A stretch of DNA of 64,000 nt from Gordonia sp. ABSL11-1 (GCF_030315685.1 NZ_JASXSI010000016.1:62001-126000); one strand, 5' to 3'; counted from the stretch's first letter, positions 17,396 through 25,799 are shown. A program made the numbers and translations. The notes: generated by a model from the letters alone, not told the origin.

Positions 17396-18619
17396 ATGAA
17401 CGCCGACGACACACCACACGGCAGGGCTGATCGCGGCGCGGACGACCGCGACGACGACTGGGTGAGTCTGCCCGGTGACCACCCCATCGGGGACGACGCC
17501 CCCGCCGACGTCCCCGACCGCGACGAGGCAGGCGACCCGCAGGCCGGGAAGTCACGCTGGCAGGGGTCGCTGCTGGCCAATCCGGTCCGTCTGGTGCTCG
17601 CGGCCGTCGTCATCGGTGCGATCGTCGCCGGCGGCATCGCCCTGGCCATGGGGGTGTTCAACGACAGCGGCAGTGTGGGCGGCACCGACATCGGCGAGAA
17701 CGAGCGCCTCGCCCAGAACGATTTCACCCGGTCCGTCCGCGGCGACTGCCTCGACTGGCCCGCGAACAACCCGGGCGAACCCACCGAGGTGACCTGCGAT
17801 CAGAAACACCGCTTCGAGGTCGCCGGGCCTCTCGACACCGCCCTGCTCCCGGGTTCCGAGTTCGGCGAGAGCGCGACATGGCCGGGGGTCGAGCGCTTCG
17901 CCGCGATCCGCGACGAACAGTGCCCGGTGATCGTCGACGCCTACCTCGACGGACGACTCGATCCGCAGGGCCGCTTCTCGGTCGGGATGATGTACCCGTC
18001 GCAGGTGCAGTGGGACAAGGGTGCCCGTGAACTCCGCTGCGGTCTGCAACAGACCGGCAAGGACGGCACGGCCGATCAGTTCGTCGGCCGGGTGGCAGAT
18101 CAGGATCAGTCCTTCCAGTGGCCTGCGGGCACCTGTATCGGGATCGATCCCGCCACGCGGAAGCCGACCGGCTCGACCGTGAACTGCACCGAGGCCCATG
18201 CCTTCCAGACGACCGGGACCGTCGTCCTCGCCCCGCGCTTCGGTGACCGGCTGTCGGGCAAACCGTGGCCGGGCGTCGAGGCGCAGAACGACTACCTGAA
18301 GTCGATCTGCCCGGTGCAGGCGACCCGCTTCCTGGGTGGCAAGAACAAGCTCGACGCGACGACCCTGAACGTGCAGTGGTCGGTGTTGTCGGAACCCAGT
18401 TGGCTGGCCGGCAGCAGGACCGCGGTCTGCTACCTCGGCCTCCCGGACCGCGGCGGATTCGCGACCCTGGTCGGCGACGCGCGCTCGACGTTGCTGATCA
18501 ACGGCAAACTGCCGGTGCCGCCGCCCGCGGCGCCGCCGGGCCGGGCGCTGCCGACGCCGGTCCCGCTGCCGCCGGGGGTCGCGCCGAACCCCGAGGAAGT
18601 GCCGGCCCCGGCCGGGTGA
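17396..18619 (+). CDS. Septum-formation family membrane protein (Rv3835-like)
   Basis: A 407-residue protein: an acidic 50-residue cytoplasmic N-terminus, one transmembrane helix (LVLAAVVIGAIVAGGIALAMG, around residues 64-84), and two extracellular Septum_form-type domains with paired cysteines (GDCLDWP...VTCDQKHRFEVAG and GTCIGIDP...VNCTEAHAFQTTG). It ends in a proline-rich tail. Family members are found near cell-wall genes and are thought to act at the septum, though biochemical proof is limited. The zincin gene follows within five bases, suggesting an operon; the same pair occurs in M. tuberculosis (Rv3835-Rv3836). Confidence 0.85.
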   Translation: MNADDTPHGRADRGADDRDDDWVSLPGDHPIGDDAPADVPDRDEAGDPQAGKSRWQGSLLANPVRLVLAAVVIGAIVAGGIALAMGVFNDSGSVGGTDIGENERLAQNDFTRSVRGDCLDWPANNPGEPTEVTCDQKHRFEVAGPLDTALLPGSEFGESATWPGVERFAAIRDEQCPVIVDAYLDGRLDPQGRFSVGMMYPSQVQWDKGARELRCGLQQTGKDGTADQFVGRVADQDQSFQWPAGTCIGIDPATRKPTGSTVNCTEAHAFQTTGTVVLAPRFGDRLSGKPWPGVEAQNDYLKSICPVQATRFLGGKNKLDATTLNVQWSVLSEPSWLAGSRTAVCYLGLPDRGGFATLVGDARSTLLINGKLPVPPPAAPPGRALPTPVPLPPGVAPNPEEVPAPAG

Positions 18620-18623
18620 TGTG

Positions 18624-18974
18624 ATGCCCGTTCGCATGTCCGACGACGAGTTCGACGGGCTGGTGTCCGACGCCCTCGACACCATCCCGTCCGAGCTGAC
18701 CGACAACATGTCCAATGTGGTGATCCTGGTGGAGCCGTATCACCCGGAGGAACCGTCGATCCTCGGGCTCTATCACGGTGTCGCACTGACCATGCGGGAC
18801 CACGAGTACGGCGGCTTCCTCCCCGACACCATCACGATCTACCGCGACCCGATCCTGGCGATGTGCCACGACCGGGCCGAGGTGGTGCACGAGGTCGCCG
18901 TCACCGTGATCCATGAGATCGCCCACCACTTCGGGATCGACGACGACTGGCTGCACGCCAACGGGTGGGGGTGA
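18624..18974 (+). CDS. Minimal zincin-type metallopeptidase-family protein (Rv3836-like)
   Basis: A 116-residue protein with a clear HExxH motif, VIHEIAHHFGIDDDWL, near the C-terminus. HEIAH supplies two zinc ligands and H in HHFG or the following Asp could be the third. It belongs to the small zincin family adjacent to septum-formation genes in actinobacteria. ATG 18624 is chosen; GTG 18621 and ATG 18636 are alternatives. The stop codon lies inside a GC-rich hairpin shared with the convergent gene. Peptidase activity has not been shown for the family as far as I recall. Confidence 0.85.
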   Translation: MPVRMSDDEFDGLVSDALDTIPSELTDNMSNVVILVEPYHPEEPSILGLYHGVALTMRDHEYGGFLPDTITIYRDPILAMCHDRAEVVHEVAVTVIHEIAHHFGIDDDWLHANGWG

Positions 18975-18989
18975 GGGACTCGAACCCCC
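18967..18989. terminator. Hairpin with tRNA T-arm-like sequence between convergent genes
   Basis: GGGGGT (18967-18972) pairs with ACCCCC (18984-18989), with an inner GAG/CTC pairing. Read on the minus strand, GGGGGTTCGAGTCCCTC followed by ACCCCCA imitates a T-arm plus acceptor strand of a tRNA. No D-arm, anticodon arm or 5' acceptor partner is found upstream, so this is not a tRNA gene. It most plausibly serves as a bidirectional terminator or is a tRNA 3'-end relic. Confidence 0.45.
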
Positions 18990-18996
18990 CAGACCG

Positions 18997-19662
18997 CTAC
19001 CCCATCGGATCGGTGACGAGCGGTTCGTCGACCTCGGTGCCGAACGGTCCGGTCACCGCCCCCCAGCGGTGCAGGCGCCACAGTCCGTCGACGAACTCCA
19101 GCTCGATCGACCCGGTGTTCTGCAGATGTGTGCCCGCCGCGAATGTCGGGTCGACGCCGGCCAGTCGGGCCGCGATCAACCGGATCGCGGCGCCATGGCT
19201 GACGACGTAGACGTCCCGACCGTCACCCGGACCGGTCAGGTAGCGCCCGGTGAGGTCCTCGACGACGGGAAGATAGCGGTCGTAGACCATGGCGAGCGAT
19301 TCGCCGCCGGGCAGGCGGGCGTCGAGATCGCCACGATGCCAGCGGTCGACGATGTCCTTGAACACGCCGTGCGCGTCGTCGTCGGAACGGTCCTCGAGGT
19401 CCCCGACCTGGACCTCGTGGATGCCGTCGGCGACCTCGAGACCCACATCCCACACCGAGCCGATGAGCTCGGCCGTCTGTTGCGCGCGACGGGCCTGCGA
19501 ACTGACCAGGATCACCTGCTCCTGCGGCGGGTTCTCGAGCGCGAACCGGACACCCTGTCGCACACCGAAATCCGTCAGCGCGGCACCCGGCAGAGCGGTG
19601 TCGAGCCGCCGCATCACGTTGGAGGTGGTCTCACCGTGGCGGACCAGATGCAGGCGCGCCAC
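18997..19662 (-). CDS. Histidine phosphatase (phosphoglycerate-mutase-like, Rv3837c-like)
   Basis: A 221-residue branch-1 histidine phosphatase. The phosphorylated histidine is in LVRHGETTSN at residue 8; a second arginine and glutamate are in SSQARRAQQTAEL, and the late histidine is in VVSHGAAIRL. It probably hydrolyses a small phosphorylated metabolite; mutase activity cannot be decided. GTG start shares one base with the TAG stop of pheA (TAGTG at 19660-19664), so translation is coupled. Same order as in mycobacteria. Confidence 0.9.
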   Translation of the reverse strand: MARLHLVRHGETTSNVMRRLDTALPGAALTDFGVRQGVRFALENPPQEQVILVSSQARRAQQTAELIGSVWDVGLEVADGIHEVQVGDLEDRSDDDAHGVFKDIVDRWHRGDLDARLPGGESLAMVYDRYLPVVEDLTGRYLTGPGDGRDVYVVSHGAAIRLIAARLAGVDPTFAAGTHLQNTGSIELEFVDGLWRLHRWGAVTGPFGTEVDEPLVTDPMG

Positions 19663-20612
19663 TACGGCGCCTCTCCGCTACGGATGCCGTCGAACCAGAC
19701 CATGCTGTCCGAGGTGTCCGGCGGCGGGGCACCCGTCGTGCGATCGACCGGCCACGAACCGAGGAACACCACCCGCTCGCACCGGCGGTACAGCGCACGC
19801 AGCGCCTCGCCCACGGCGTCGTCGTCGATGTGGCCGACGGCATCGAGGTAGAACCGGTGCGACCCGGGCACCTCGCGACGTGGGCGCGACTCGATGCGGG
19901 TCAGATCGATTCCCCGCGAAGCATATTCGTTCATCGCCGCCATCAGGCTGCCGGGCACGTTGGGAAGGTCGAGGATGACCGAGGTGCGGTCGGCGCCGGT
20001 CCTGGCCGGCGTCGGCCCCGGCGGACCGATCAGCAGGAACCGGGTGTGGGCCTCGTCGGCGTCGGCGACACCGTCGGCCAGGACCGTCAGCCCGGCGATC
20101 TCTGCGGCGAGCGAGGTGGTGACGGCGACATCCGCGCGTCCGGCCGCGACGTCGGCGGCGGCGGCCGCGTTCGACGACGCGTTGACGAATCCGGCCTGCG
20201 GATAGAGCTTCTCCACCGATTCCCGAACCTGCGCGGCCGCCACCGGATAGGCGGCGACGCTACGGACCTCGCTTGCGGACATCGGTTCGCGAGCGGCGAT
20301 GGTGAACGCGACGTCGAGGATCACCTCGGCGAAGGCCTGGACACGCCCCGCGGTCCCCGGTCCGGGCGGGACCAGCGCGTCGGCGGTCGCCGGGACCGCG
20401 CCTTCGACGGAACTCTCGATCGGCACGCACCCGAAGTCGGCGACCCCGCCGCGCACCATCTCGATGGTCGCCGCTGGGCTGTTTGCGGCGATCTTCTGGT
20501 TCTCGCCGGTCACGCGCGGCATGGTCTGGCGGGGCAGGCGCTCGGACAGGAGCTTGTCGAGCGCGATCTCGGTGAAGGTCCCGGACGGGCCGAAGTAGGC
20601 GAACACGGACAC
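19662..20612 (-). CDS. pheA: Prephenate dehydratase
   Basis: A 316-residue monofunctional prephenate dehydratase for phenylalanine synthesis. The catalytic domain covers residues 1-190 (AYFGPSGTFTEIALDKL at the start; the conserved TRF motif appears as HTRFLLIG near residue 190). A C-terminal ACT domain follows (LDLPNVPGSLMAAMNEYASR, then IDLTRIESRP), the phenylalanine-binding feedback site with the ESRP motif. Start is GTG at 20612. It heads a two-gene unit with the histidine phosphatase and is divergent from the IdeR-controlled gene. Confidence 0.95.
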   Translation of the reverse strand: MSVFAYFGPSGTFTEIALDKLLSERLPRQTMPRVTGENQKIAANSPAATIEMVRGGVADFGCVPIESSVEGAVPATADALVPPGPGTAGRVQAFAEVILDVAFTIAAREPMSASEVRSVAAYPVAAAQVRESVEKLYPQAGFVNASSNAAAAADVAAGRADVAVTTSLAAEIAGLTVLADGVADADEAHTRFLLIGPPGPTPARTGADRTSVILDLPNVPGSLMAAMNEYASRGIDLTRIESRPRREVPGSHRFYLDAVGHIDDDAVGEALRALYRRCERVVFLGSWPVDRTTGAPPPDTSDSMVWFDGIRSGEAP

Positions 20613-20698
20613 GACAAGAGCCTAGTCGAGTGGGGCGCTCGTCCGTTCCGGGTTCGAACCGGTGAGGATTCAACGATTGACGAACAGCCAGGACCCAC

Positions 20699-20717
20699 TT
20701 AGGTTAGGGTTACCTTC
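20699..20717 (+). promoter_or_regulatory. IdeR (iron box) operator
   Basis: TTAGGTTAGGGTTACCTTC matches the IdeR/DtxR consensus TTAGGTTAGGCTAACCTAA at 15 of 19 positions, with the left half perfect. It is 48 bases upstream of the DUF2470 gene. In M. tuberculosis the orthologous Rv3839 is repressed by iron-loaded IdeR, so iron-dependent repression is expected here. Confidence 0.85.
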
Positions 20718-20765
20718 ATCGCCCGGTGGAGTCCCGGGCCCGATACGCCGAAAGCGAGGGAGCGC

Positions 20766-21521
20766 ATGACCCACGCCGTCACCGACCGCCCGTCGGATGC
20801 CGAACTGATCCAGACCGCGTGCCGCCGGGTGTCCGGCGCGACCCTGGCCGTCGAAGGTGCCGAGCCGACACCGGTCAACGTCGTCCATCTCTTCGAGTCG
20901 CAGGCCTTCGTGCTGGTGCCCACCGACGGGGACGCCATGCTACTGGCCGGCGAATCCGCCGACGGTGTGACCGCGATGGTCGAGATCACCGACTGCGCCC
21001 CGATCGACTTGCGTGAACGGGTCCGCTCGCTGATCTGGCTGAACGGCCACCTGCATCCCGTGCCGGCGAACCTCGAACGTGATCTCGCCCTCGAGATCGT
21101 GTCCGAGCACCCCGACGACGGCCTCCTCGACATCGGCCACGGCTACTCGATGCTGCGCCTACAGATCGACAGCGCCGTGATCGCCACCGCCTCGGGCGCC
21201 GCCTCGGTGCCCGCTCCCGAGCTCGCCGGTGCGCTTCCGGACCCGTTCTGGGAGTACGAGAGCGACTGGATCGCCCACCTCGACGCCGACCACGCCGACG
21301 TGATCGGGCAGCTCGCCCGCAAGCTGCCGCGACAGTTGCGCAACGGGCGCGTCCGCCCGCTCGGACTCGACCGGTTCGGCATCCGCTTCCGCATCGAGGG
21401 TCCGGGCGGTGACTCCGACGTCCGGCTTCCGTTCCCGCGTCCGGTCAACGACGTCTATGAGCTGTCGCAGGCACTGCGGTCACTCGCCGGCTGCCCGTTC
21501 ATGAACAGCCTGCCCGACTGA
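20766..21521 (+). CDS. DUF2470 protein, iron-regulated (Rv3839-like)
   Basis: A 251-residue soluble protein. The N-terminal half resembles the FMN-binding-like split barrel, and the C-terminal half is a DUF2470 domain (WIAHLDADHADVIGQLARKL to the end), a fold shared with HugZ-type haem-utilisation proteins. The histidines in AHLDADHAD fit that pattern. With the IdeR box upstream it is likely expressed under iron limitation, possibly in haem or iron handling; this is inference from context. ATG at 20766 follows GAGGGAGCGC. Confidence 0.85.
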   Translation: MTHAVTDRPSDAELIQTACRRVSGATLAVEGAEPTPVNVVHLFESQAFVLVPTDGDAMLLAGESADGVTAMVEITDCAPIDLRERVRSLIWLNGHLHPVPANLERDLALEIVSEHPDDGLLDIGHGYSMLRLQIDSAVIATASGAASVPAPELAGALPDPFWEYESDWIAHLDADHADVIGQLARKLPRQLRNGRVRPLGLDRFGIRFRIEGPGGDSDVRLPFPRPVNDVYELSQALRSLAGCPFMNSLPD

Positions 21522-21560
21522 CCTCGGATCGGCTCCGCCGACGCCCGTAGGGTGGGCGCC

Positions 21561-22382
21561 ATGGGTGCGACGGTGCGATCGGTGCTGACGCAGGTGGTCC
21601 GTCCGTCGCGGCCCGACTCGATCCCCGTCGTGACCGACCGCACCGAGCGACGCGCGATCGTCGTCGAACTGGTGATCGTCGGTGTCCTCACGTTCCTCTT
21701 CTCCGCCCTCGCCGCCGCCCTGTCACTGATCGAGGCGCAGCTGTCCGGCGGGATCGGCAACACCACGGTCGCGCTCAACCCGACACGGTCGGATCTCGGC
21801 TGGATCGATTTCGCCCGCCAGCTGATGAGTGCGCTGCGACTCTTCGCGATCGGCGGCCTCGGCGTGTACCTGCTGTGGCGGAGCGGGATCGGATTGCAGC
21901 GCGTCGGCCTCGGACGGTGGGCGCCACGCCGTGACGTACCGACCGGCCTCGGCCTCGCCGCGCTCATCGGGTTGCCCGGCCTGGCGCTCGTCGCGATCGC
22001 CCGCGCGCTGGGCATGAACGCACATCTGATCCCGAGTGAGACCGACGGCGTGTGGTGGCGCTGGCCCATTCTCATCCTGATCGCGATTGGCAACGCCGCC
22101 GCCGAGGAGATCATCGTCGTCGCCTACTTCATCACACGGCTGCGGCAGCTCGGGGCCGGCGAGAACACCTCTCTGGCAGCCAGTTCCGTCCTCCGCGGCG
22201 GCTACCACCTGTATCAAGGCGTGGGCGCCGGCCTCGGGAACATCGTGATGGGGCTGGTCTTCGGGCGCTTCTTCCAGATCACGTCGCGGGTGTGGCCGCT
22301 TGTCATCGCCCACGCGGTGATCGACATCGTGGCGTTCGTCGGGTACGCGTTGTTGAAGGATCACCTGGGCTGGGTGGGGTAG
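21561..22382 (+). CDS. CPBP-family intramembrane metalloprotease
   Basis: A 273-residue membrane protein with about six to seven helices. The CPBP (Abi) signature appears as NAAAEEIIVVAYFITRL (paired glutamates), then RGGYHLYQG and a late IAHAVIDIVAF supplying His residues. Family members (type II CAAX prenyl endopeptidase-like) cleave peptides or act in self-immunity, but the substrate here is unknown. ATG 21561 is preferred to GTG 21552 because it follows GGGTGGGC. It lies between the iron-regulated gene and the convergent DUF4873 gene. Confidence 0.85.
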   Translation: MGATVRSVLTQVVRPSRPDSIPVVTDRTERRAIVVELVIVGVLTFLFSALAAALSLIEAQLSGGIGNTTVALNPTRSDLGWIDFARQLMSALRLFAIGGLGVYLLWRSGIGLQRVGLGRWAPRRDVPTGLGLAALIGLPGLALVAIARALGMNAHLIPSETDGVWWRWPILILIAIGNAAAEEIIVVAYFITRLRQLGAGENTSLAASSVLRGGYHLYQGVGAGLGNIVMGLVFGRFFQITSRVWPLVIAHAVIDIVAFVGYALLKDHLGWVG

Positions 22383-22440
22383 CCCTCAGCGCTCCTCGAC
22401 GAGTGCGACCTCCGCCGAGAGGCGACATCCGCGCTCGACC

Positions 22441-23124
22441 TCAGACCGCGAGATCCTCCAGCGGATAGGGCGGCTCACCGACCCCGACGAGCCGGACCGC
22501 CCCCGACGGGGTGATCTCCGCGAGGCGACCGTCGACGGCGCCGTTGCCGCCGACGGAGACCGACACCGTCGTGGTGCGGTCGTCCTTCCATCGGCGGACC
22601 TCGTCGCCGAATGCGGTACCCGCCCAGTGATATCGGCCATCGAGGGGGTCGAGGGCGCCCGCGATCCGTACCCGCGCGACGATCTCGTCGTCGTCGGTCC
22701 GCAGCACCGCCTCGCCGTCGAACACGTCGTCGTCGATCGCGGGGACGCCTATCCACGTGTAGTCGTCGGGCCGGAACCGTCGCAGGCGCTTGTGCCGAAG
22801 ACGTCCGGAACCGACACTCCGCCATTCGTTCTCGAGGGATCGACGCACCGTGACCGATGTCGCACCCGAGGTCGCGAAATGCTCGACGAGCGCGACCACG
22901 TAGTCGAGTGCCGCATCGTCGTCGAGGAACACCTCTCCGGGGCGGTCGGCCGTCGCGACACCGAGGTAGCTACCCGGCGGCGCGGACACCTCGTGCACGG
23001 TGACATCGCCCGGCGACGCCTTGTCGACGATCTCGATCGGCAACGGCGAGTGCATGATCCGGTTCCTCAGACGCCCGGCCAGCGGACCTGTGCCGAGCAC
23101 CGCGACCGCCGCCGCGTCAGTCAT
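22441..23124 (-). CDS. DUF4873 protein
   Basis: A 227-residue protein. The N-terminus has a glycine loop resembling a nucleotide-binding Rossmann start (AVLGTGPLAGRL), and the C-terminal 90 residues form the DUF4873 beta-rich domain (YTWIGVPAIDDDVFDGEAVL, then RYHWAGTAFGDEV). In other actinobacteria DUF4873 occurs attached to flavin monooxygenases. It starts at ATG 23124 inside the stop of the diiron oxygenase (ATGA), so the two are strictly coupled. It may supply electrons to, or bind, the oxygenase; that is inference. Confidence 0.8.
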   Translation of the reverse strand: MTDAAAVAVLGTGPLAGRLRNRIMHSPLPIEIVDKASPGDVTVHEVSAPPGSYLGVATADRPGEVFLDDDAALDYVVALVEHFATSGATSVTVRRSLENEWRSVGSGRLRHKRLRRFRPDDYTWIGVPAIDDDVFDGEAVLRTDDDEIVARVRIAGALDPLDGRYHWAGTAFGDEVRRWKDDRTTTVSVSVGGNGAVDGRLAEITPSGAVRLVGVGEPPYPLEDLAV

Positions 23125-24032
23125 CACAGGAATCCGCCGCGACGCCATCCATACCGCGACAGACGGCTCATCAGGCCGGCTTCGGTGAGAAAGGCGGCGA
23201 GCGAGGCGAATCCACGGATCTGCGCATCGTGGAAGTGCGGGTTGGTGCGTGCCGCACGTGCAGCGGCCCGGCCGTCGAGACCGGCTCGGCGATACATCGC
23301 CGGATTCGTGAAGAGATTGCGGAACAGCACGCCCGCCACCGCATGCCCGTTCGCGGCGAGGAAGGTCTCCCATCGCCTCCGGACGGGCTTGCGCCGCATG
23401 ATGCCGTCCCGAGCGAAGCCGATGTGGCGGGCCTCCTCGGCCACGTGCACCTGCATGAGACGGGCCACCAGCGGCTGTAGCTGCGGATCGTCGAGCATCT
23501 CGCGTTGCAGCGCGTCGAAGATCTCCTCGCCGACGAGCGCCGCGACCCAGAGCAGGCTGCCCCGGAGTGCCTGCGGCAGCATCGCCATCGCCAGGCGCTC
23601 CCGACGTCGCATCTGGAACGGGCGCGCCCCCGCCCACTCGATGGCACGGCCGAACATCACCATGTGGCGACACTCGTCCCCCATCTCGGTCAGCGCGTAG
23701 TGGGTGGTCGCCGAGGCCGGATCGGCGCTCATCAGTCGGGCGAGCAGTGTCCGGTTGAGCAGGTTCTCGAACCAGATCCCGACCGACAGGATGTTGGCCA
23801 TCTCCTGCCGGGACAGCTCGATGCGCTGCGCCTCGTCCATCTGCTCCCACAGGTCGGTGCCGACCAGTGACAGCACCGACGGCGGCAGGAAGTACCGATC
23901 GGGCTCCGGTTCACGCTCCCAATCGAGGTCGACGACGGGTGCATACGAGCGTTTGACCGACCCCTTGATCAGCCGGCGGGCGATCGCCTCGCGGCCCCCG
24001 CCACCTGTTCTCACCTGCGTCGTCACACTCAT
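23124..24032 (-). CDS. AurF-like diiron oxygenase
   Basis: A 302-residue four-helix-bundle oxygenase of the AurF (p-aminobenzoate N-oxygenase) family. Iron ligands can be followed: E120-x2-H123 in GDECRHM, a glutamate at 169 or 170 in VGEEIFD, and H196-x3-E200-x2-H203 in VHVAEEARH; a first-helix glutamate (E89 or E77) completes the set. The enzyme would use O2 at two irons to oxidise an amine, fatty acyl chain or other substrate; which one is unknown. The gene is preceded by a good sigma-A-type promoter and is co-translated with DUF4873. No biosynthetic cluster surrounds it. Confidence 0.85.
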   Translation of the reverse strand: MSVTTQVRTGGGGREAIARRLIKGSVKRSYAPVVDLDWEREPEPDRYFLPPSVLSLVGTDLWEQMDEAQRIELSRQEMANILSVGIWFENLLNRTLLARLMSADPASATTHYALTEMGDECRHMVMFGRAIEWAGARPFQMRRRERLAMAMLPQALRGSLLWVAALVGEEIFDALQREMLDDPQLQPLVARLMQVHVAEEARHIGFARDGIMRRKPVRRRWETFLAANGHAVAGVLFRNLFTNPAMYRRAGLDGRAAARAARTNPHFHDAQIRGFASLAAFLTEAGLMSRLSRYGWRRGGFL

Positions 24033-24068
24033 CGCGCATCTCCTCGCTTCGGCGGGCTGTGACCCCTG

Positions 24069-24097
24069 ACACTAGGAGCGGCCTTCATATGTGTCAA
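24069..24097 (-). promoter_or_regulatory. Promoter of the AurF-DUF4873 operon
   Basis: Read on the minus strand: TTGACA (24097-24092), a 17-base spacer, then TAGTGT (24074-24069). This is close to the vegetative consensus. A pair of TGTCA direct repeats (TGTCA within 24092-24096 and again at about 24105-24109) overlaps the -35 side and could be an operator. Confidence 0.7.
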
Positions 24098-24173
24098 TAC
24101 TCACTGTCACAATCATCGGTGGCCATTTTCTCGACCGGCCGTCGGACCAGCACCGTTGCGTACATTGGATGGG

Positions 24174-25670
24174 ATGAACGAGTCCGAGCCGCCGATGATG
24201 CGCCGGCGCGACGTCCCCCCGGGACCCGCGCCACGCGCCGGCGACCCCACTCGCCGCGCCGTCCCACCACCACCTCGGCACGGTGGCCCACCACCTCCCC
24301 GGCAGGCCGGTCCTCCTCCCCGACAGCCCGGTCCGCCGCGGCACATGCCGTCCCCGCCCGTCGATCCCGGCGTGAGGAGTCGCGTGCCGCCTCGCCGGAA
24401 TCCCGCGCCACCACCGCCGGCACCATCCGGCGCGCCGGATCAGTATCAGCCGCCGCTGGCATGGTCGGATTCGGCGACCGGACGGCCCCTGTCGGATGGA
24501 CGCAGGCCAGATGGACGCAGGCCGGATGAGCGCGGAGGTGTCGGTTACGCACCCACCCAGAAGCCTGAGCCGGTGCCCGGCGACCGCCGGCGTGACGGGA
24601 ATGTCGGCGGACCTCCCCCACGGCGTCCCGCGTCGCGCAGATCGGCGGGCGCGCCGCCACGCGAGCCGCGGACCCGGTCGTCGTCGGCGAGCCCGAAGCC
24701 GCCCCGACGACGACGTCGCATGCGGATCGGTCGAATCCTTCTGGTCGTCCTGCTGGTGCTGGTCGTCGGATCCGTCGGGCTGGTCTTCTATTACGACGGC
24801 AAGCTGCATCGCACCGACGCGCTGACGGCGTATGCCGGGCGCCCGGCGAACACTCCCGGCACGAACTGGCTCATCGTCGGCACCGATTCGCGCGCCGAGC
24901 TGTCCGAACAGCAGCGCTCCCAGTTGTCGACGGGCGACAGCGACGGTTCGCGGACGGACACGATCATGATGGTGCACAAGCCGCCGAGTGGGCGGGCGAT
25001 GATCATCAGCATCCCGCGAGACCTGTACGTCCCGATCCCCGGCCAGGGTTCGCACAAGATCAACGCCGCCTTCAACTTCGGCGGTCCGCAGCTCCTCGTC
25101 CAGACCGTCGAGGGACTGACCGGCGCCCGGATCGACCATTACGCCGAGATCGGTTTCGGTGGCTTCGATCGCGTGGTCGACGCGGTGGGCGGGGTGACCA
25201 TCTGTCTCGACCAGCCACTCAACGACCCCAAGGCGGGGCTGCGGCTGCCCCGCGGCTGCCAGCAGCTCAACGGACGCGAGGCGCTGGGACTCGTTCGGAC
25301 ACGGGCGTTCCCGAATGCCGACCTCGAGCGTGTGGTCAATCAGCGCAAGTTCCTCAACGCACTCATGGCGAAGGCGACCAGTCCTTCGGTGTTGGCAAAT
25401 CCGTTCCGGCTCATCCCCTTTGTGAACGGCGCCGTCAACGCCGTCACCGTCGACGACGGTGACCACATCTGGAATCTGCTCGGCTTGGCATTCGCGCTGC
25501 GCGGAGACCCGATCACGACGACGACGCCGACGGGCGGCAGTGAGTACACCGACGACGGTGACGCACTCGCCGTGGGCGACAACACCGAACAGTTCTTCAC
25601 CTACATCCGCAAGGGCGCAACGGTTCCCGAGGACCTGATCTCGGGACCCGGTGGGGTCATCGGCGGTTGA
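24174..25670 (+). CDS. LytR-CpsA-Psr (LCP) family protein
   Basis: A 498-residue type II membrane protein. The first 180 residues are disordered and rich in Pro, Arg and Gly; one helix follows (ILLVVLLVLVVGSVGLVFYY). The LCP domain comes next: NWLIVGTDSRAEL, then SRTDTIMMVHKP, ISIPRDLYVPIPG and INAAFNFGG, with a final QLNGREALGLVRTRAF. LCP enzymes attach arabinogalactan or similar polymers to peptidoglycan in Mycobacteriales. ATG 24174 lies about 7 bases after TACATT (24161-24166), so the message may be leaderless. It precedes ferritin, matching the Rv3840-Rv3841 order. Confidence 0.9.
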   Translation: MNESEPPMMRRRDVPPGPAPRAGDPTRRAVPPPPRHGGPPPPRQAGPPPRQPGPPRHMPSPPVDPGVRSRVPPRRNPAPPPPAPSGAPDQYQPPLAWSDSATGRPLSDGRRPDGRRPDERGGVGYAPTQKPEPVPGDRRRDGNVGGPPPRRPASRRSAGAPPREPRTRSSSASPKPPRRRRRMRIGRILLVVLLVLVVGSVGLVFYYDGKLHRTDALTAYAGRPANTPGTNWLIVGTDSRAELSEQQRSQLSTGDSDGSRTDTIMMVHKPPSGRAMIISIPRDLYVPIPGQGSHKINAAFNFGGPQLLVQTVEGLTGARIDHYAEIGFGGFDRVVDAVGGVTICLDQPLNDPKAGLRLPRGCQQLNGREALGLVRTRAFPNADLERVVNQRKFLNALMAKATSPSVLANPFRLIPFVNGAVNAVTVDDGDHIWNLLGLAFALRGDPITTTTPTGGSEYTDDGDALAVGDNTEQFFTYIRKGATVPEDLISGPGGVIGG

Positions 25671-25733
25671 GCATCGCGCGGCGTGACCCGACGCTGACGT
25701 GACCTGCGTCTCGGTCGCAAAGCCGAAATACGG

Positions 25734-25764
25734 TGAGGCTCAACTCAGTAAGGTTCAACTGAGT
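25734..25764 (+). promoter_or_regulatory. Tandem iron-box-like repeats upstream of bfrB
   Basis: Two 15-base repeats, TGAGGCTCAACTCAG (25734-25748) and TAAGGTTCAACTGAG (25749-25763), agree at 12 positions. They overlap an exact dyad, ACTCAGT (25743-25749) and ACTGAGT (25758-25764). Each resembles a degenerate half of the IdeR box. IdeR activates bfrB in M. tuberculosis through several tandem sites, so this is a good candidate iron-responsive activator region. Confidence 0.55.
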
Positions 25765-25799
25765 GAATCCGCGATTTTCCTTCTCCTTACGATGGCCGC

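Noticed and set aside
17384..17555. Longer N-terminus of the ankyrin protein
   Set aside because: Would overlap the divergent gene start and leave no promoter space; the extra residues are Arg-rich noise.
20650..20675. tRNA T-loop-like GGTTCGAACC
   Set aside because: Short palindrome only; no arms or acceptor stem around it.
24072..25466. Minus-strand 464-codon frame opposite the LCP gene
   Set aside because: Shadow of the LCP gene, which has full motifs; the minus reading has none.
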